Shown: one piece after another, positions 23,302-36,870 of the stretch
Layout of the letters: each line of letters starts with the position of its first letter
Numbering within the stretch: position 1 is the first letter of the stretch
Source: Scortum barcoo
Taxonomy: Eukaryota; Chordata; Actinopteri; Centrarchiformes; Terapontidae
Assembly: GCA_023238725.1 (NCBI GenBank)
Contig: CM041545.1
Location: 15,281,501 to 15,345,500 of the forward strand
Length of the DNA stretch: 64,000 nt
Direction of reading: 5' to 3'
Notes under the pieces: model-generated
Database searches by the model: none
What the model was told of the DNA's origin: nothing
What the model saw: the letters and a program-made list of their open reading frames with translations, nothing else
Translations under genes and position numbers: made by a program

Positions 23302-26300
23302 AGACAGATATTTTAAACTAGTTCTGAAAGTCCCTGTGTCCATAGATTTAATCATCAAACTCCATTTCATGTCAGATTGTAAGTTCCTGTGTGCGTGCAT
23401 GCGAATGTCAGTAATGTCAGTAAAGTAACTATAATTATAGTATGTCTGAGAGAGCATGTTTTACTTGTGCATATCTACTGCTGATTGGCACAATTCAGCA
23501 TGACGGTAATGCTGGCACTAGCTAACTGGATGTTGCTCTGTCACATGTTCACATCCTAGAAGAAGCGCAGGGTAATATTGTGCTGAATGTTCGTATTTAT
23601 TTCAGTTCTGTTGTTGTTGTCTATTGCTGTGGTTACTAAAACAGTTCTGTTTACGTCTGCATTAAATTGAGAATTATGGACTGATAACACATGCAGTTAT
23701 AACACTATGCCTAATACGACCTTTGTGTAAGTTTGGAGTAACCTCTGGAGGCCGTTTGAAGTACTACTTTGCATGCTTACGCTGCTAATGACATTCAGGT
23801 TTATCTTAATTACGAATGTGAGTTTATTTAATTGAATTACCAATGTTGTGGACCCTTGCATTTATTTTAATTTCTGTTTGGTTACATTTCTGAGTTTAGG
23901 TAACCACACACACACACACTCACTCTCATGACACTTTATCCTTATGACCTCATATATCCTGAGTCACTGGAGCGTTCTTGACCGTGACCTTCTGAGGCAG
24001 TAATTAAGGACACCAGACATTTTGAGTGTGTCAGCCTATTCCCTTTGACCGAGGAGGATCAGGCCGGTGTACCCTTAACTGGCAACAGAAGCATGCGGCA
24101 CTCTCAAATACGGTGACTCCTATAATTGGATGTGCTTTGTATAGATCATTTTTAACAGTGTTTTCATATGCCTGCTCTCTCTCTCAATGAACAAAAAGAA
24201 AATATAGCATATAAAAAGTTATACCTATCAATACCATCAAATGCTATATTCTCCTCTCTGTATGTCCATGGTTCTTAAGTCAGATTTTATTTCTCCTCTC
24301 CGTGGTGCTAAAAAGTTCAAACCCATTATGCTGCTTGTGGTACTGTTGTGACTACTGCATGCACACAGTACATCCAAGAAACTCCCAGGCAGTACTCCCT
24401 GCCAACCATTCAGAACACCAACTAACCCTAGCAACTATGTAGCAATGCCCTTTAAAACTTACCAACCACGATATCAAACATCGAGCAAAAATACCAACAG
24501 AACAAGCCAACTACGCAAAAATATTGTTGTGATGTGACAGCTGTGAGTTACCATCAATACATGTGGCATCTGTCTACATTAAAGAAAGAAACAGCAGGTT
24601 CTTACTTTAGATGTCACACCTGCTTTAACAATTAACACTTTCCTGTTTGTATAGACAAGTGCATAATGGAGCATAATTCAAATCTGGAAAGAGGCTTGTT
24701 GAAGGTAGCCATTTCTTTTCTTGCCATTATGTAGTGCATCTTCTTGAGCACTGATGGAGAAAATGGCCCAGCTCAGAGCCAACAGATAAATTCTTATAGG
24801 CATAGTTTAATACAGCTCAAGACCAACTTGCCATGTCTTTAATGGTTGAGGTGAGGGAGATGGTGCCTAGTTTATGGTTGTTCAGCTAGATTGAGATTAT
24901 GCAACTTCGAAATGCAACTTTATTGGTGCTGACATGAAAGGTAATGGTGTGGCTGCTGGGTTTATTTTCATGATGGCAGAAATAAATGCAGGAAAAAAAT
25001 AATTATACATTTTTATTGGGATCTGTGTTTTTGCAGCTTGCATGCTGCACTCGTATACACTGTATCAGGTCACTGAAAAAACACACCTAGCATGGGCTCA
25101 TCTACCAGGCTCATGCGGACATTTGCAGCAGCAAAATCAATGAGTGTTGAATGGGCACATGGGATGTATTAATGTATTTCATTTATCTAACCACAGCACC
25201 CTGTAAGGGAGGGATTCAAACAGCTTAGCATCCTCCTGAGTTGGACTAAATGAGGTATGGCACATAGGTCAGGACTAGTCGATGCCCGAGTGACTGTTTC
25301 ATGACTATTCATCCTGACAGTGTAGTCCTCCCCTCATGGACTGCTTTCAGCCTTAGTCAGCATACCAGTCTGCCTTTGTAGAACACTAGTCCAACAATGT
25401 ATATTGAGACACTGGATGAATCAAACAAAGCAACCCCCAAAAAAAGAGGGGTCCTGGCAACAACAGTGTTATAGGTCCCACTTGCTTTGCCACAACCACA
25501 CAGGCTTTATGAAATCATCTGGACAGGCAACACCTGTTGCGACAGCTTCCCTGTCACTAGTTCCTCTCATCAGATTTTTCAGTAATCTCCTCTGTCATTT
25601 GCTCTTTTTCAGTGCTGGTTGCTCAGGCCCTGCATCTTAAATTGCTACTTGTACTGTGCGTGGCCTAAAAATGACATTTAAACAAATTTTCACCTGTAAA
25701 ACAGATGACAAATGCCCTTTTACTTTTTGACATGTCTGCAGTCTCGGGCTCTGGGCTAAAAGTCTCGCAACAAAGAAATTTCAATATACTCAACAGCGCT
25801 GGATTATAAAAGAGAAGGATGGGGGGGTCTTTAATGAGATGGGAATGAGATGCCACTATATGGAGGTCAGCAAGATGTATTGACAAGAGCTGAGGCAGCG
25901 GAGAAACTCACGGTGGAAAGGCCATTGAGAATCATAGCACTGTGTCTGATGTTGTGGATGAGATGAAGAAAAAAAAAAGCAGCTTTTGGACACAAATTCC
26001 AATTTTTAGATCAATGAAGTTGATTGTTATATAAAAAGGTGTCTTGTGGTGTAAGGTGGACATGTTTCACCAGAGGAATGTGCATCTCGGACAGGTTGAC
26101 CTTTTATTCTGAGTTCAGGTAAGGCAATGACAACACACTCGTAGGAATTCCATTATACTTTTATGTACTTTCTTCCCTTTGAAAAAACTCATTTGTCTTC
26201 TGTAGCTCTGCGGCTGCACTGGAAGACTCTTGTAGAAGGCTGTTTTCTGAATTAATAGTCTCTTCTGTTACACCGAATTGAATTGTGCGATTTTAAATTC

Positions 26301-29300
26301 CACCTTTGAGTAGCTTTCAGCAGTAGCAAGGCATGTTGCCAGAAATATTGCTTGTTGACGTGCCAAGGCATTGATTACCATGCTTGGCCTTGCTGGCCCG
26401 TCATATTAATGGACTAACTTGTGAAGTAATTTAACGCACAGAAATTACTTTGCATTTCTGCGGAGTAATTTCAAAGGTAAAATGCAGAGTGGATGCTGGT
26501 GCCTCTGAGGGATAGAAGATGGAGCTGAGCCTTACCGAGGCTTAAGACGATGTGTCTGCCATGTCACGTTTGATTAATGGCACCACAGGCCTGCTCATCA
26601 AGAGGTAATAAAATATGAGGGCATAAGTCAGGCCTCATCCTAGGGTTCTGGCAGGTGTTCAGGTCTTTAAGCACAAGCTACTCTATGGTAGCCCAAACCA
26701 AAAGATCTATCTCCATCCCCCTTTTTTTCTTACATTTTAAACACTCATAATGTCAAGTTTCAGAGTTGCACATCATTTCTTGTGTCAAAACCTCAGCTGC
26801 TAGATGGCAGAAATGGTTTCAGTCTATTTTCATTACAATTGAGGCTCCAAACTCCTTGTCTAGAATTCTCGAGTATTCGGACTGGCCAAGACATATGCTG
26901 TCACAGAATGTCATGTTAGATGAAGATGGCAAATCCTTGAAAACAGTCGAAAAAAACAGTCAGAAGAAAATCTCTCTGTGGCCCCCAAATACCAGCTGCT
27001 TTCAAGAACTTGATAGTGGACTATGTGTGATTGAAAAATAGAATGAAGAATGCCAACCACTAGAGCCTTTACTCAGCTGAAAGCTTTGGAAATCAACAAA
27101 CAGCTGAATCCCCAGATGTGATGAGATTGGCTATAGTTTTCCATACCACTGTATCCATTTACCAGGAAACAACCCCATTTATTGTTTCATTTTCATAGTT
27201 TTCTTTCCTTCAACTTTTATTTCAATATGACAATACATGTAACAGCTGCCAAATATTGGGTATCTTTTTAGATTATAAATCTTATAATGACATTTGGCTA
27301 ATACCCAGTTGGTGCGGTATTTGCATTCTTAAACTGCTTCCTGTACAATACTGTGTATATGTTAGTCGTCTTGGGTGCTAGTGGGTTCCCAGCAAATATG
27401 GAAATTTGATGCATGCACAGGGAATGATCTGTACACAAATTTGCAATACTGTCAAACACAGAAGAGAGGAGCTAGTGGAGACTATGCTAATGGCTAATGA
27501 GACGGGCTGAATAATAGCATAGAGAAGACAGTCTACCACTGACACGCCGTCTAAATAAAACAGTTTGTTTGGTGGGGGGGGGTTGGGGGTTTTTGCTGTA
27601 CAAACGTGTTTGTCTGCTGCTTGTAATGAATCTCCAGGCAGAGTAGATGCTGAAAGTAGAACTGCCGCTCCTTCTGTCAGTACTACATTTTGTACCAGAT
27701 GAAACTGTGAAATAGTGATGTGACCATCAGGTACTACGAGTGTTACCAAATCTGCCAAAATCTTTGATAATTGCTTAAAATGAAAGTTTTGTACACTTCA
27801 CTTTGAATTTAATTTGCTGAAGCCTATTTTTTTCTTCTCAAAGTGTGAAACAGCAAACACTGCAACAAGTCTCTCCACTGATACTGAGGTTGTGATTTCT
27901 TGCTTCTAGTCCCATAACATATTGGAATTATCACTATCATCGTATAGATATCTCAGGTTTCCTCCTGAGATATTAAAGTGCAACTTTCTTCCCGTTCTTA
28001 CTTACCTATGTATACATAATGCCCAGTATTTTTGTAGACGTTATTATAGTGTATTTGTTCTGCAAGTCATGCAGTATTACCAGAAATACCACAATGAATC
28101 ATGTTTTAAATTTCCTGTTTTCAGACGGCTCACGATTGTAATAGTTGATACTGTGCTGCTGAGAGATCATCATATAAGATATAAGTGAAATTGACTCCTT
28201 TGCCAGTCTGCTTTTTACACTTGGGCTCCCACCTCCTGTTTCAAGAATATATCCTTTCATGTTTTCCAATGTGACCCTCAAAATGTTTATATAAACTCAC
28301 CTTTTCAATATACTTGATACATATTGACATTGTTGGCCTTTGTGCAAATCCATATCAATCTGGATAATTGTTTGTAGCATATAAAAGTGTCAGTCATCTT
28401 TCTGAAGGTCAAAAAAGTCAGGGTCTGTCCACCAGATTGTAAAGAGTGTATGGCAACCTCTGAAGCTCTTAATATGTCGAAATCAAATAAATAAATGAAT
28501 AAAAATATAGGAAATATATCCTTGTTTTACAACAGCTTGGGATCAATTTTCTACTTTTAACGCAACTGACGTTTGGACTGTGGAAAAACACAGTTTTCAG
28601 CATGTGCTGAGATCAAAATGCAAGTAATCATAAAGTAATTGAAATCTATTTAATACTTACAGGTTAAAGTTGTAGTAGTTAACCAGTATACAAAATAACT
28701 TTTAGTCATATTTGCTTAAAGAGACACTATTTCCTGACAGTAGTACATGACACAGATAATCTGTGATAAAAATCAAACTCCTCTGGTGGAGGCACCTGCT
28801 GGTCCAAAGACTTTGGAGGACGCAAACTCTGAAGAGGAAGACAGCTCTTCAATGGTTGCTATAATATAAAGTCCTGACAGAGGGGGAGATTGATATGCTC
28901 CCTTTCATCCAATAGACTGTAATGGGGGGCTGTCAGAATGACTTTATGTCAGGCTGTCACTCCACGCTCAAACTGATGCATTTGTGCTTAAACAGGGCGT
29001 TTTTCAACAAATAGAGGCCATTAAGCCAGAGCTGAATGCTACAAAAAAGTTTTTCACAGATGGTTATCTCATTGAGCTTAAAAGGTGATGAGTGTGACTA
29101 CACTGCCAACTTGAAAAATTCAGCAGGTTGTTTACCGGCCAATGTTGCAACAGCGATAATTAGAGTTCTTCCCTCAGCAAAGTAGATTCATATTCTTTGG
29201 ACAATTTCTTTGCTTCTGTGCAAGCTAAAATACAGTATATAGAAGGCAAGAGTGTGGGATCATCAGAGGGAAAAGATATATATTTAAAACCTGGAAAACA

Positions 29301-29670
29301 TCCTGCTCACAGCTTTCATATTTCACACACAAATTGTACATCTAAATTGCCATCGCATGAGCTAGACTGCCAATCTCTCACATACATGTACTGCCATTAA
29401 AATAACAGCCTGTTTTTGACTAACAGTAATTTGAATGCATTTTACATTTATATTCAGATAAACCTGTTCCCATTCATAGGTTAAAAAAAAAAAAACAAGG
29501 GTCACAAGTTAAAATTTCATATTGTCTGAACCGAGGGATTTAATTTCCCATGTCTTTCACACACTTTCTGTTCAAAAGTCTATACATCTCACAGGTGTAG
29601 AAATTTGGCTAATTAGCCTTTTCCTCAGGAAAGTGCATGCTTGTACAGGTCTGTTTGCTTAGGAGTCTTG
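23302..29670. other. Intergenic, nothing coding recognised
   Basis: Contains a small CA repeat near 23908-23921 and a G-run near 27575-27590. The 26300-26640 stretch is repeat-poor and of balanced composition (see findings). No gene or RNA was recognised. Confidence 0.45.
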
Positions 29671-29705
29671 TCGGGTTGGTGGTTAGTGCTGTTGCCTCGC
29701 TATAA
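29671..29705 (+). repeat. Possible 5' fragment of a tRNA-derived SINE
   Basis: GGTGGTTAGTGCTGTTGCCT matches the A-box region of the family at 61.1 kb (GTGGTTAGCACTGTCGCTTC). The remainder is missing. Confidence 0.35.
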
Positions 29706-30904
29706 AAATCTCCCTGGTTGGCTAACATTTCTCCTGGTTGAAAAAGGTGCTTCTGAAATCACCCCTCACCAAAGTCCTGCCAGCTGAAGATGGTTGTTAG
29801 AAAATTCACTGAAGGTACGTGTAAACTGCTGAATCATTCTGAAGGCCTTTGTCGTGCATCTCAAAAGGGTCACTCCAACCTCGATACCCTTTCTGAGCTA
29901 TGAGAAGGTTCAGACTGTTTAGTGAAGGTGTTTTTTGTGATATTCTGGCTGGAGACTGGATTATGTTGTTAGACCCAATAGCTAAGAGGAGCCATACATT
30001 CCCATTTTTCAACCTTGAGGTCTATCCTATTAGAAGTGTTTTGGTCAAGCAAAACCTGTGCTGCCACTGTTGTGTAGAGTCAGCTCCTGGCACCAGAATT
30101 TTAATGAATATATTCTTTAAGACAATGGAAGCAGACCAGAGAGTTTCATCAAAACAGAGGCTGACCTGAGAGTCTGATTTTATTCATCACTTGTTTTGAT
30201 GGAACTCTCTGCTTTCAGAAGACCATCCAGCTAATACAGGTGTCCAGCTAATTAGATGTACCCTCAGAAAACCTCAAGCTTGTGGAAAGCAGTTTCCTTG
30301 ACAGATGTTTCAACTCAGCTGTTGGAACAGCTGCCATCACACCCAAAGGTCCTGAGTTCAAATCCATCTCTGACCAGCATTTATGCTGGTTGCCAACCAT
30401 GTAAGTACCACTACCCTTTGACACCTGTCTTACCATTGGAAGTGGTTGAATAAGCTTCTTTAGGCTTTGTAGTGTGTATTTAAGTACTGTCTTTTAGGTG
30501 TTTTTTTTTTTCACAAGATTCGTCTCTTACTCTTTCATTTTTAATTAATTTATAATGAGTTCTTTTCATTTTGAAAAGGTTATATTTATAAAAAAGATAA
30601 GCAGTGCTGTTGAATATTTAGAGTAATGTCTTAGGCGAATTACTTTTGACCTCCCACATCTGAACCATGGCAATGGAAAGACACACAGCTTTAAGGTCTG
30701 GTTAAATACACAAGGACTGATCTTGTTTGACGAGTTGGAGCAAAATTATCATTCACTTGGAGCCATGTCCACCTGAGGAATTTAAGACATATATATAATA
30801 TTTAGCACTGTTTTGGTCTCCACCAACTCCTTAATGAAATATCTGCCTCTTTAGCTGCTAACTATAATCACCAGCTTGTCTTTAATTGTGACAGTCTGCC
30901 ATTT
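29706..30904. other. Intergenic, nothing recognised
   Basis: AT-rich, with a T-run at 30500-30511. No gene is seen. Confidence 0.5.
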
Positions 30905-31150
30905 GGTGCAGCGCAAGTACGTTACAGTGGATTTTGGGAGCTTTTTGTCTCAAAACTGTTCCCCACTGAGGCCAAAAATAGCACTATGAGAGAGAATGAA
31001 ACTATAAAGTTGTGGGCCAGGCTGCTTAACAATGAACTGTAACTTGCTATAAAGCTCCGTAAAGCCGAGGGGAGTTTCCTTTTCCCTTTCACATTGTTGC
31101 ATTGTTCTCACATTGTCATTTGATGCATTCGTATTCTAAAAAATATTGAT
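30905..31150 (+). repeat. Dispersed repeat, copy B
   Basis: Diverged second copy of the repeat at 17347-17645, in the same orientation, with the shared words listed there. Confidence 0.6.
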
Positions 31151-31855
31151 TATAGCCGCACATGATGTTCTGACTATAGACATATATCTGCATCTGCCAG
31201 ATGCCCCTAGCAAACATGAGGCAGTAAGAGATTTGCTTAAGAGCTGAAGCAGAATGTGCTAACTGCTGTGAAAATGAATGCAAACAATCCCACAGTTGTA
31301 ATGCATCTCAGTGCCTGCTCCCTAAAAGACCTCCTAAATGATGGAGCCTTTTAGTCCTAATTGGATAACAGGCTCGGTGTGGAGTCCCTAAGGATAGTGA
31401 TGCACATACATGGAGTGGATACAATAACAAGAGCACATAACAGTATAATGCAATGCCATGCAAAAACACTATAACACACACACAACAGCTGCGAGACTTT
31501 AGATGTTCAACTTGCTTGTTGATACTAGATGTTGATTCAGTGCCTGTAAACTAGATATAAAAAAGGGCCATAGTTTGTGGTTATGCAAAACACCAGCGAG
31601 TGTCCTTCAATCAATGCTAGTGCGGGTCTAATTGTCAACACTGTTTATCTTTGCCAGTGCAGTAGTGTTGTGTTTGGCACTTGACACATTACATAATTTT
31701 GTAGTGGTTGCGACTAATTATCCAACAATATATGATAAAAAAAAGCAAAGAACAACTGTCTAGCCTCTTGTACCTTAAATTATCTAATGTGGCCCTCAAA
31801 CTCAAATATACTGACCTGTTTTACACCTGACACATCAAGCTAATTTGCACTGAGC
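31151..31855. other. Intergenic, nothing recognised
   Basis: No gene or clear repeat. Confidence 0.45.
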
Positions 31856-31911
31856 TTTATTTATTTATTATTATTATTTATTATTATTTATTTATTTATT
31901 ATTATTATTAA
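31856..31911. repeat. (TTA/TTTA)n simple repeat
   Basis: Mixed ATT and ATTT units over 55 bases. Confidence 0.85.
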
Positions 31912-31979
31912 GGGCCATGCTTGCAAATGATTTATTCTAATGCTCGCACCTTGAGTTTGGGAGTTTCCTTACCTTGAGA

Positions 31980-32360
31980 AAACAAGCTTTGTTATCTCAA
32001 GATAATGAGATAATGAACCTGTTATCAGAAAAAGACAAAAGGTCATTTCCTCTTATTAAATACAATAGCTATCAGAGTTTGGGAGTGCCATGTCAGCATG
32101 CATAGACGGCGTCTTGACAACTGTAGCAACTGATTTAGGCTGAAAATGTCAGAACAAGGAGTACTCATTATTGATCAAAGCATCAGACTGTACTTCAATC
32201 AAGGTCTAACACAGGCAGAAATTACATTGGGGCTTTTCTATTAGAGACAATCTCGAAAAAATCAGACTTTTGTGATGACAAGATAAATTAACCCATTTTC
32301 AAAGGGAAACAAGCTTTGTTATCTCGAGATGTTGAAATAATTAACTTGTGATCTTACTAC
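31980..32360 (+). mobile_element. Relic of an integrase-type DNA transposon
   Basis: The block is bounded by two related motifs, AAGCTTTGTTATCTCAAGAT near 31984 and AAGCTTTGTTATCTCGAGAT near 32311. Between them a 32-codon open frame (32146-32244) reads IRLYFNQGLTQAEITLGL. I recall I/LIRxYFxxGLTxxEI as the helix-turn-helix start of an rve-type integrase-core protein family abundant in fish genomes. The frame stops early and no catalytic core follows, so it is a truncated relic. Confidence 0.5.
32146..32244 (+). pseudogene. Truncated N-terminus of an integrase-core transposon protein
   Basis: ATG at 32146, 32 codons, TAG at 32242-32244. After the initial MSEQGVLIIDQS comes the conserved-looking IRLYFNQGLTQAEI motif, which resembles a DNA-binding helix-turn-helix start. 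The family's usual length is several hundred residues, and the rest is absent here. Confidence 0.45.
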
Positions 32361-35300
32361 AATGGTGTAATCCCAAATAAACAGATTTTGCTCTGATTTA
32401 ACTGCGATAACCAGCTGAAAAGGATCCAGAAATAACTACATCATAATGCTGATTTATGTCTAAATTCATGCTTAGTCTGGTCTGGTTGCAAGACAACAAA
32501 CAAATTTTAAAATGCTAGTTTTCTGAATGGCGTTTGGATCTATCAGAGCTATACAAACATTGTAGCTTCTTTATCAAGATTCAAAATAATCTCACCTAAT
32601 TTCTGCACAAATATGAAGCAGTATCAGAGAGCTAACTAACTTGTGTTGCACACTGTTAGTGTTGTAGCGGCGCTAAACAGAAAAAGGCACTCAGGAGAGC
32701 ACAAAGAGTAGAAATCAGTCCACAAGGTGTTACAGTCGACCTATAAAGAGGGGGAAGATCTCATTTTATAAGATATGTTACTGTCTGTTCAAATATTGGT
32801 GACAATACTTAACACGTGTAAATTGTTACATACAGCCCCTATAATAAGTGTCATTAAAATAGAAATCTTTTACTTTGTGCAACTGCGTAAAACATTACAA
32901 GTTAGAATAAAAAAAATCCTTTTCACATTCTGGGTGAACAGACATTTTCCATAGAAGATATTTAGACTCCAATAGCAGGAAATACACAGGTGTAGCTAAC
33001 AACATTAACAATGCTTCCTTTCCATTTGACCGTGCTAGTAAGCTGAACCACTAAACATGTTGCACAATGGCAGGGCCCTGAAACTGGAAAACCCAAATGG
33101 CTTGCAGGCATTGTTCATGTTACATGATGATTGCACCGGAGCTTTTCCTGCTGTGACGTGAAAATGCCTGCTATTGTGTAACTATAGCAATTTAGGATAT
33201 CAGTAGGTAAAAATGCAATGCATACATAGAAGCAAATGAAGATGTTTACCCAATTAGCAAGGCAAGAATCACATCTTTTCCGACAGAAACATCAAATGGA
33301 CACTGAGTGAAATGGAAACACTAATGGGAGCTTCTGCTCTCACTCTGTGCCCGAGCCACTGGAACCCTTTAAAGGGTCTCTATCTGAGGAATGTCCTGCT
33401 GGTTTCCCAGAAGGAAGATTCAGGCTATATTGCCTGTCAGGAGCTTCAAACAGGGGCAAAGACAGAAGCAGTACGGCTAGTGGCACCCGTGATATCTCTT
33501 CTGAGCACACAGCAAGCAAAATTTAAAAAAAGATACTCTTGGGGTAATGCTTTGCTCTTCAGTGGGGTGCTGGGGTGTTAGATAACACCTCACTTTTCAC
33601 ACAGGTACAGAACAGATGAGGCATCGTTAAGACCTGTCATTAATTTGTTTTTGTCAGCATAAAATAAGGGTGATGTGGGGATTGCTAACCCATCTAACTG
33701 TCTTAAAAAATGAACAGTGAATTTATTCATTCTCTCCTAAGCACTGCTTAGGGATTCCAGGCAATATTTGATAATGGCATAGCTGGAGTGCTTCTCAAGA
33801 TATGTAATCAATTTTGAGTTTTCGTCATAGGGATATGTTGACCCACATTTCTGTATAATTGTATGGCATAAAGCACAGAATTTTGAACAAAAAGCATCTC
33901 TGTGGGAGAAGAGGAGAAGAAAACAGAAAGGAGATAAAAAAGATTTAGAAAGAAACAAAAGCCCATATTTTCTGAATGATATCCTCAACAACCTGCTTTT
34001 TCCAGAAAGTAATGATGCACATCAAATTCACTAATATCCAACTTTTTAAAACCCATACTAAAATAAAGATGGTTTTGAAAGTAATACATATTTTCATAAT
34101 ATTTTTAATTTTTTTTTTCCTTCCTTCAGCCCGTTTGGCTTTCTAACATGGCTGGTGCGGCATAAGGAGGAGGAGGAGGAAGGGCATCTGACTGGGCGCT
34201 GTTGCAGTCCATCGACTGTTTTCTTCAGAGGGAAAGGTCAGAGGATACAGTATGATGGGACACCTGCTGAAGGTAATCATTAATAAGCCTGCTGTCCTGT
34301 CAGCAGCCCCTGGCTTTACCAGATGTGTTCTTCTGAAAAGAGGGAAATGTGGCAGGCATGTCCACACATCATTATATCATAATTCTGCTGGGCTGTCCTG
34401 AGCAGACATGCAGCAATGCTGAAGTGTGATTTAGGGTACGAAGAAACAAGACTGAATGTGCTAACTAGCTGATCTTGACTATTGTTAGTCACATGTGTGA
34501 CCTGTGTAACTGAGAAAACGGATGCCACACATCCTCCTCTCCACCCAGGAATGCTTCTAATTTAAAGGTTACTAAGACAACCCTCTCTTTACAATAGATA
34601 ACTACCAAGGGCAAATGTTTGAAACCACGTTCTAATGCTGCTCTGATGAATCTTTTAAACTACTGCTATGCTGTACTTCGTCATGTGTTCACAGTTTGTA
34701 CCTCAGACTGCAATTCTGAAGCACAGATGTTTATTTTTTATTTGATAAGACTATATAAAAAATGCAGTAGCAATAGATCCATGATTTGGTTTCTGGCTTT
34801 GCTGCCCTGTCTAACCTCTTCTGCCTTGTTTCCCTGTCTCTACCCAGTATACTTGAATTGCAACTTCATGCAAATAAGTCTCCTGTCCTGCAGAGGAGAA
34901 AAGGTGGGAAACCAAATTGGATCGAATGCAATTCAGTTCACCAAGCAGGGAATGAATCGATAATGCTGAGAAATGGCTTTAGAAGGACTGAGTGCCCACC
35001 TTGTGTAAGAGGTTTCTTCTGTTTACGGCGCAACCTGGGCCTGCCTGCTTATGTATTTTGCGACAGGTTAATCAAGAATCACTGTACCAACTTGCTTCAT
35101 TCCTGACATGCCTTCGTGTGATGTTCGCTGTGCAGCACTTCAGACGCTGTCCTGCCTGTTTGCATTCTCAACTGTGATAGGTTGCCTTGAATGGTTTCCT
35201 GCAGATTTGCATTCTCATCTTTGTTTAATGTATTCACGGAATATAGCTGAGCAAACAAGTTGGTACTTACTCCCAGGCCCAACAAGCTACTTACGAGATA

Positions 35301-36832
35301 CAGTGATTGTGTATATGTACACAGAGGTACCTTATACAAAATGAAACTTTACTAAAGAAGTTGTTTTTTTCTCAGTTCCTTTTTGCTAGTCTAACATGTA
35401 CACACACACAATTTAATTAGAAATGGCTTCGAGACCATGTTGCATACAAATGAGTACACACACATGTTGAATGAATTCATTCTTTTATTATTTCTACTTC
35501 TACAACTGAGTACTGACAAATCACTTAATTTTCTTAATTTTGCATGTGGTTCTAATTACACTTGTATGTGTTATGAAATTATGCAGTATTTATCAGTGCG
35601 AAACTGCAGTCACCCATGTTGCAACAACAAAAAGCTCTCTGCAACATGGGGTGAGCACACTGCTGATCGGGAGGGACCTTGGAGTCTAACGACTGCTGCT
35701 CCACACTGAGAGGGGAGCCATGAGGAGGTTGTTCTGCCACCTGGGCTCATTTTTCTTGCAAGAATTTCAAACACTATCAAGTGAGTGGACACCTTGGCAA
35801 ATCACCTGCTGGAAGGGGCCACATAAGAGCACTTAGGAGGTCCCGCAGTGGGAGTTGGAAGAAGGAGCTGCAGAAAATGATGCTGGGTTAATGTGGTTGC
35901 AAGTAATGCGTACTTGGATACCTTGGTCACCCATCTGTGTGTTACATAAGATTACGGAAAGGAGTAATGTGTGAAAATCCCCAAAACAGCAACTGAGCGC
36001 TTGAGCTGCCATATCTGCCACTGGCATCATACCATTCAAATATGCTCAGACCACATGTCTCGAGTAATCTAATGTTTATTTAACACTGCGTATTCACTCT
36101 GTATAAAGCAGGTGCACTTAATAAGGTAGCTATGGGTGTATGTCTTCAGGCCAGGCCTTTGTTTCATTGCATAGTGAAAACTCTTGTGCTGACTCTATAG
36201 TTTGCCAGCTACCAGGCAAAGCTATAGAAAGCAGGGATCCATTAGCAGACCATTAGCATTTTGTTTGAACAGTTCCTGGCTGCGCCTCTCTGCTTGATTT
36301 AGGATGGAAGTGAGAGGGGGCAGAGAGAGCAGAAGGGAGAAAGGCAGTCAAAAAGACAGGGTGATGTACTGAGTGAGGGGAAAGAGGGAGTCGCAAAAAT
36401 TAGCTTTTCATCTCGTGACAGCCACATCTCAAAGAGGAAGTGAGGGTATAGCAAAGCAGGGGGAAAGGGAGAGCCAAAAGATGCAAAGTGAAGCTTACAA
36501 AAATATGGAATATTACTGGGGGGGATGGAGAGAGATAGGTAGAGGAAGGTGGGTTGCAAAGAAGCGTAGGTAAGCAGGCCCGTGATACAGAGGCAAAAAA
36601 GCATCTAGGTATAGGACCAGAAAGAGAGAGAGGTAGCTACAACCTTGTACACATTTAGAATCGCTGGTGGAGGAGAGTTGTAATCAAAATTCCATTAAAA
36701 AATATTATTGTAAAATAAATGTCTGCGTAATTAAACTGTGTTATGGGGAAAGGTTGCTGGTAGGCGACTGCCAGACCTACAGAGAATCAACACATTGAAG
36801 CTAATTGTTTGACAGACTGTATGGTTGTTCCC
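32361..36832. other. Intergenic, nothing coding recognised
   Basis: A purine-rich (GA) tract lies at about 36300-36560. The words near 36110-36130 recall a Tc1-type terminus but are too short to call. Open frames here show no domain or splice context. Confidence 0.45.

Positions 36833-36868
<36 letters not shown>
36833..36868. repeat. (TTA)n microsatellite
   Basis: About eleven trinucleotide units. They create artificial Asn-, Ile- or Leu-run frames on both strands. Confidence 0.9.

Positions 36869-36870
<2 letters not shown>

Noticed and set aside
28425..28505. Possible second copy of the 12.6-kb retroelement tail
   Set aside because: GATTGTAAAG followed later by AAATAAATAAATG is suggestive, but the intervening sequence does not match well.
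36100..36140. Possible Tc1-type terminus (AGGTGCACTTAATAAGGTAGC)
   Set aside because: The similarity covers only about 20 bases and no transposase remnant adjoins it convincingly.
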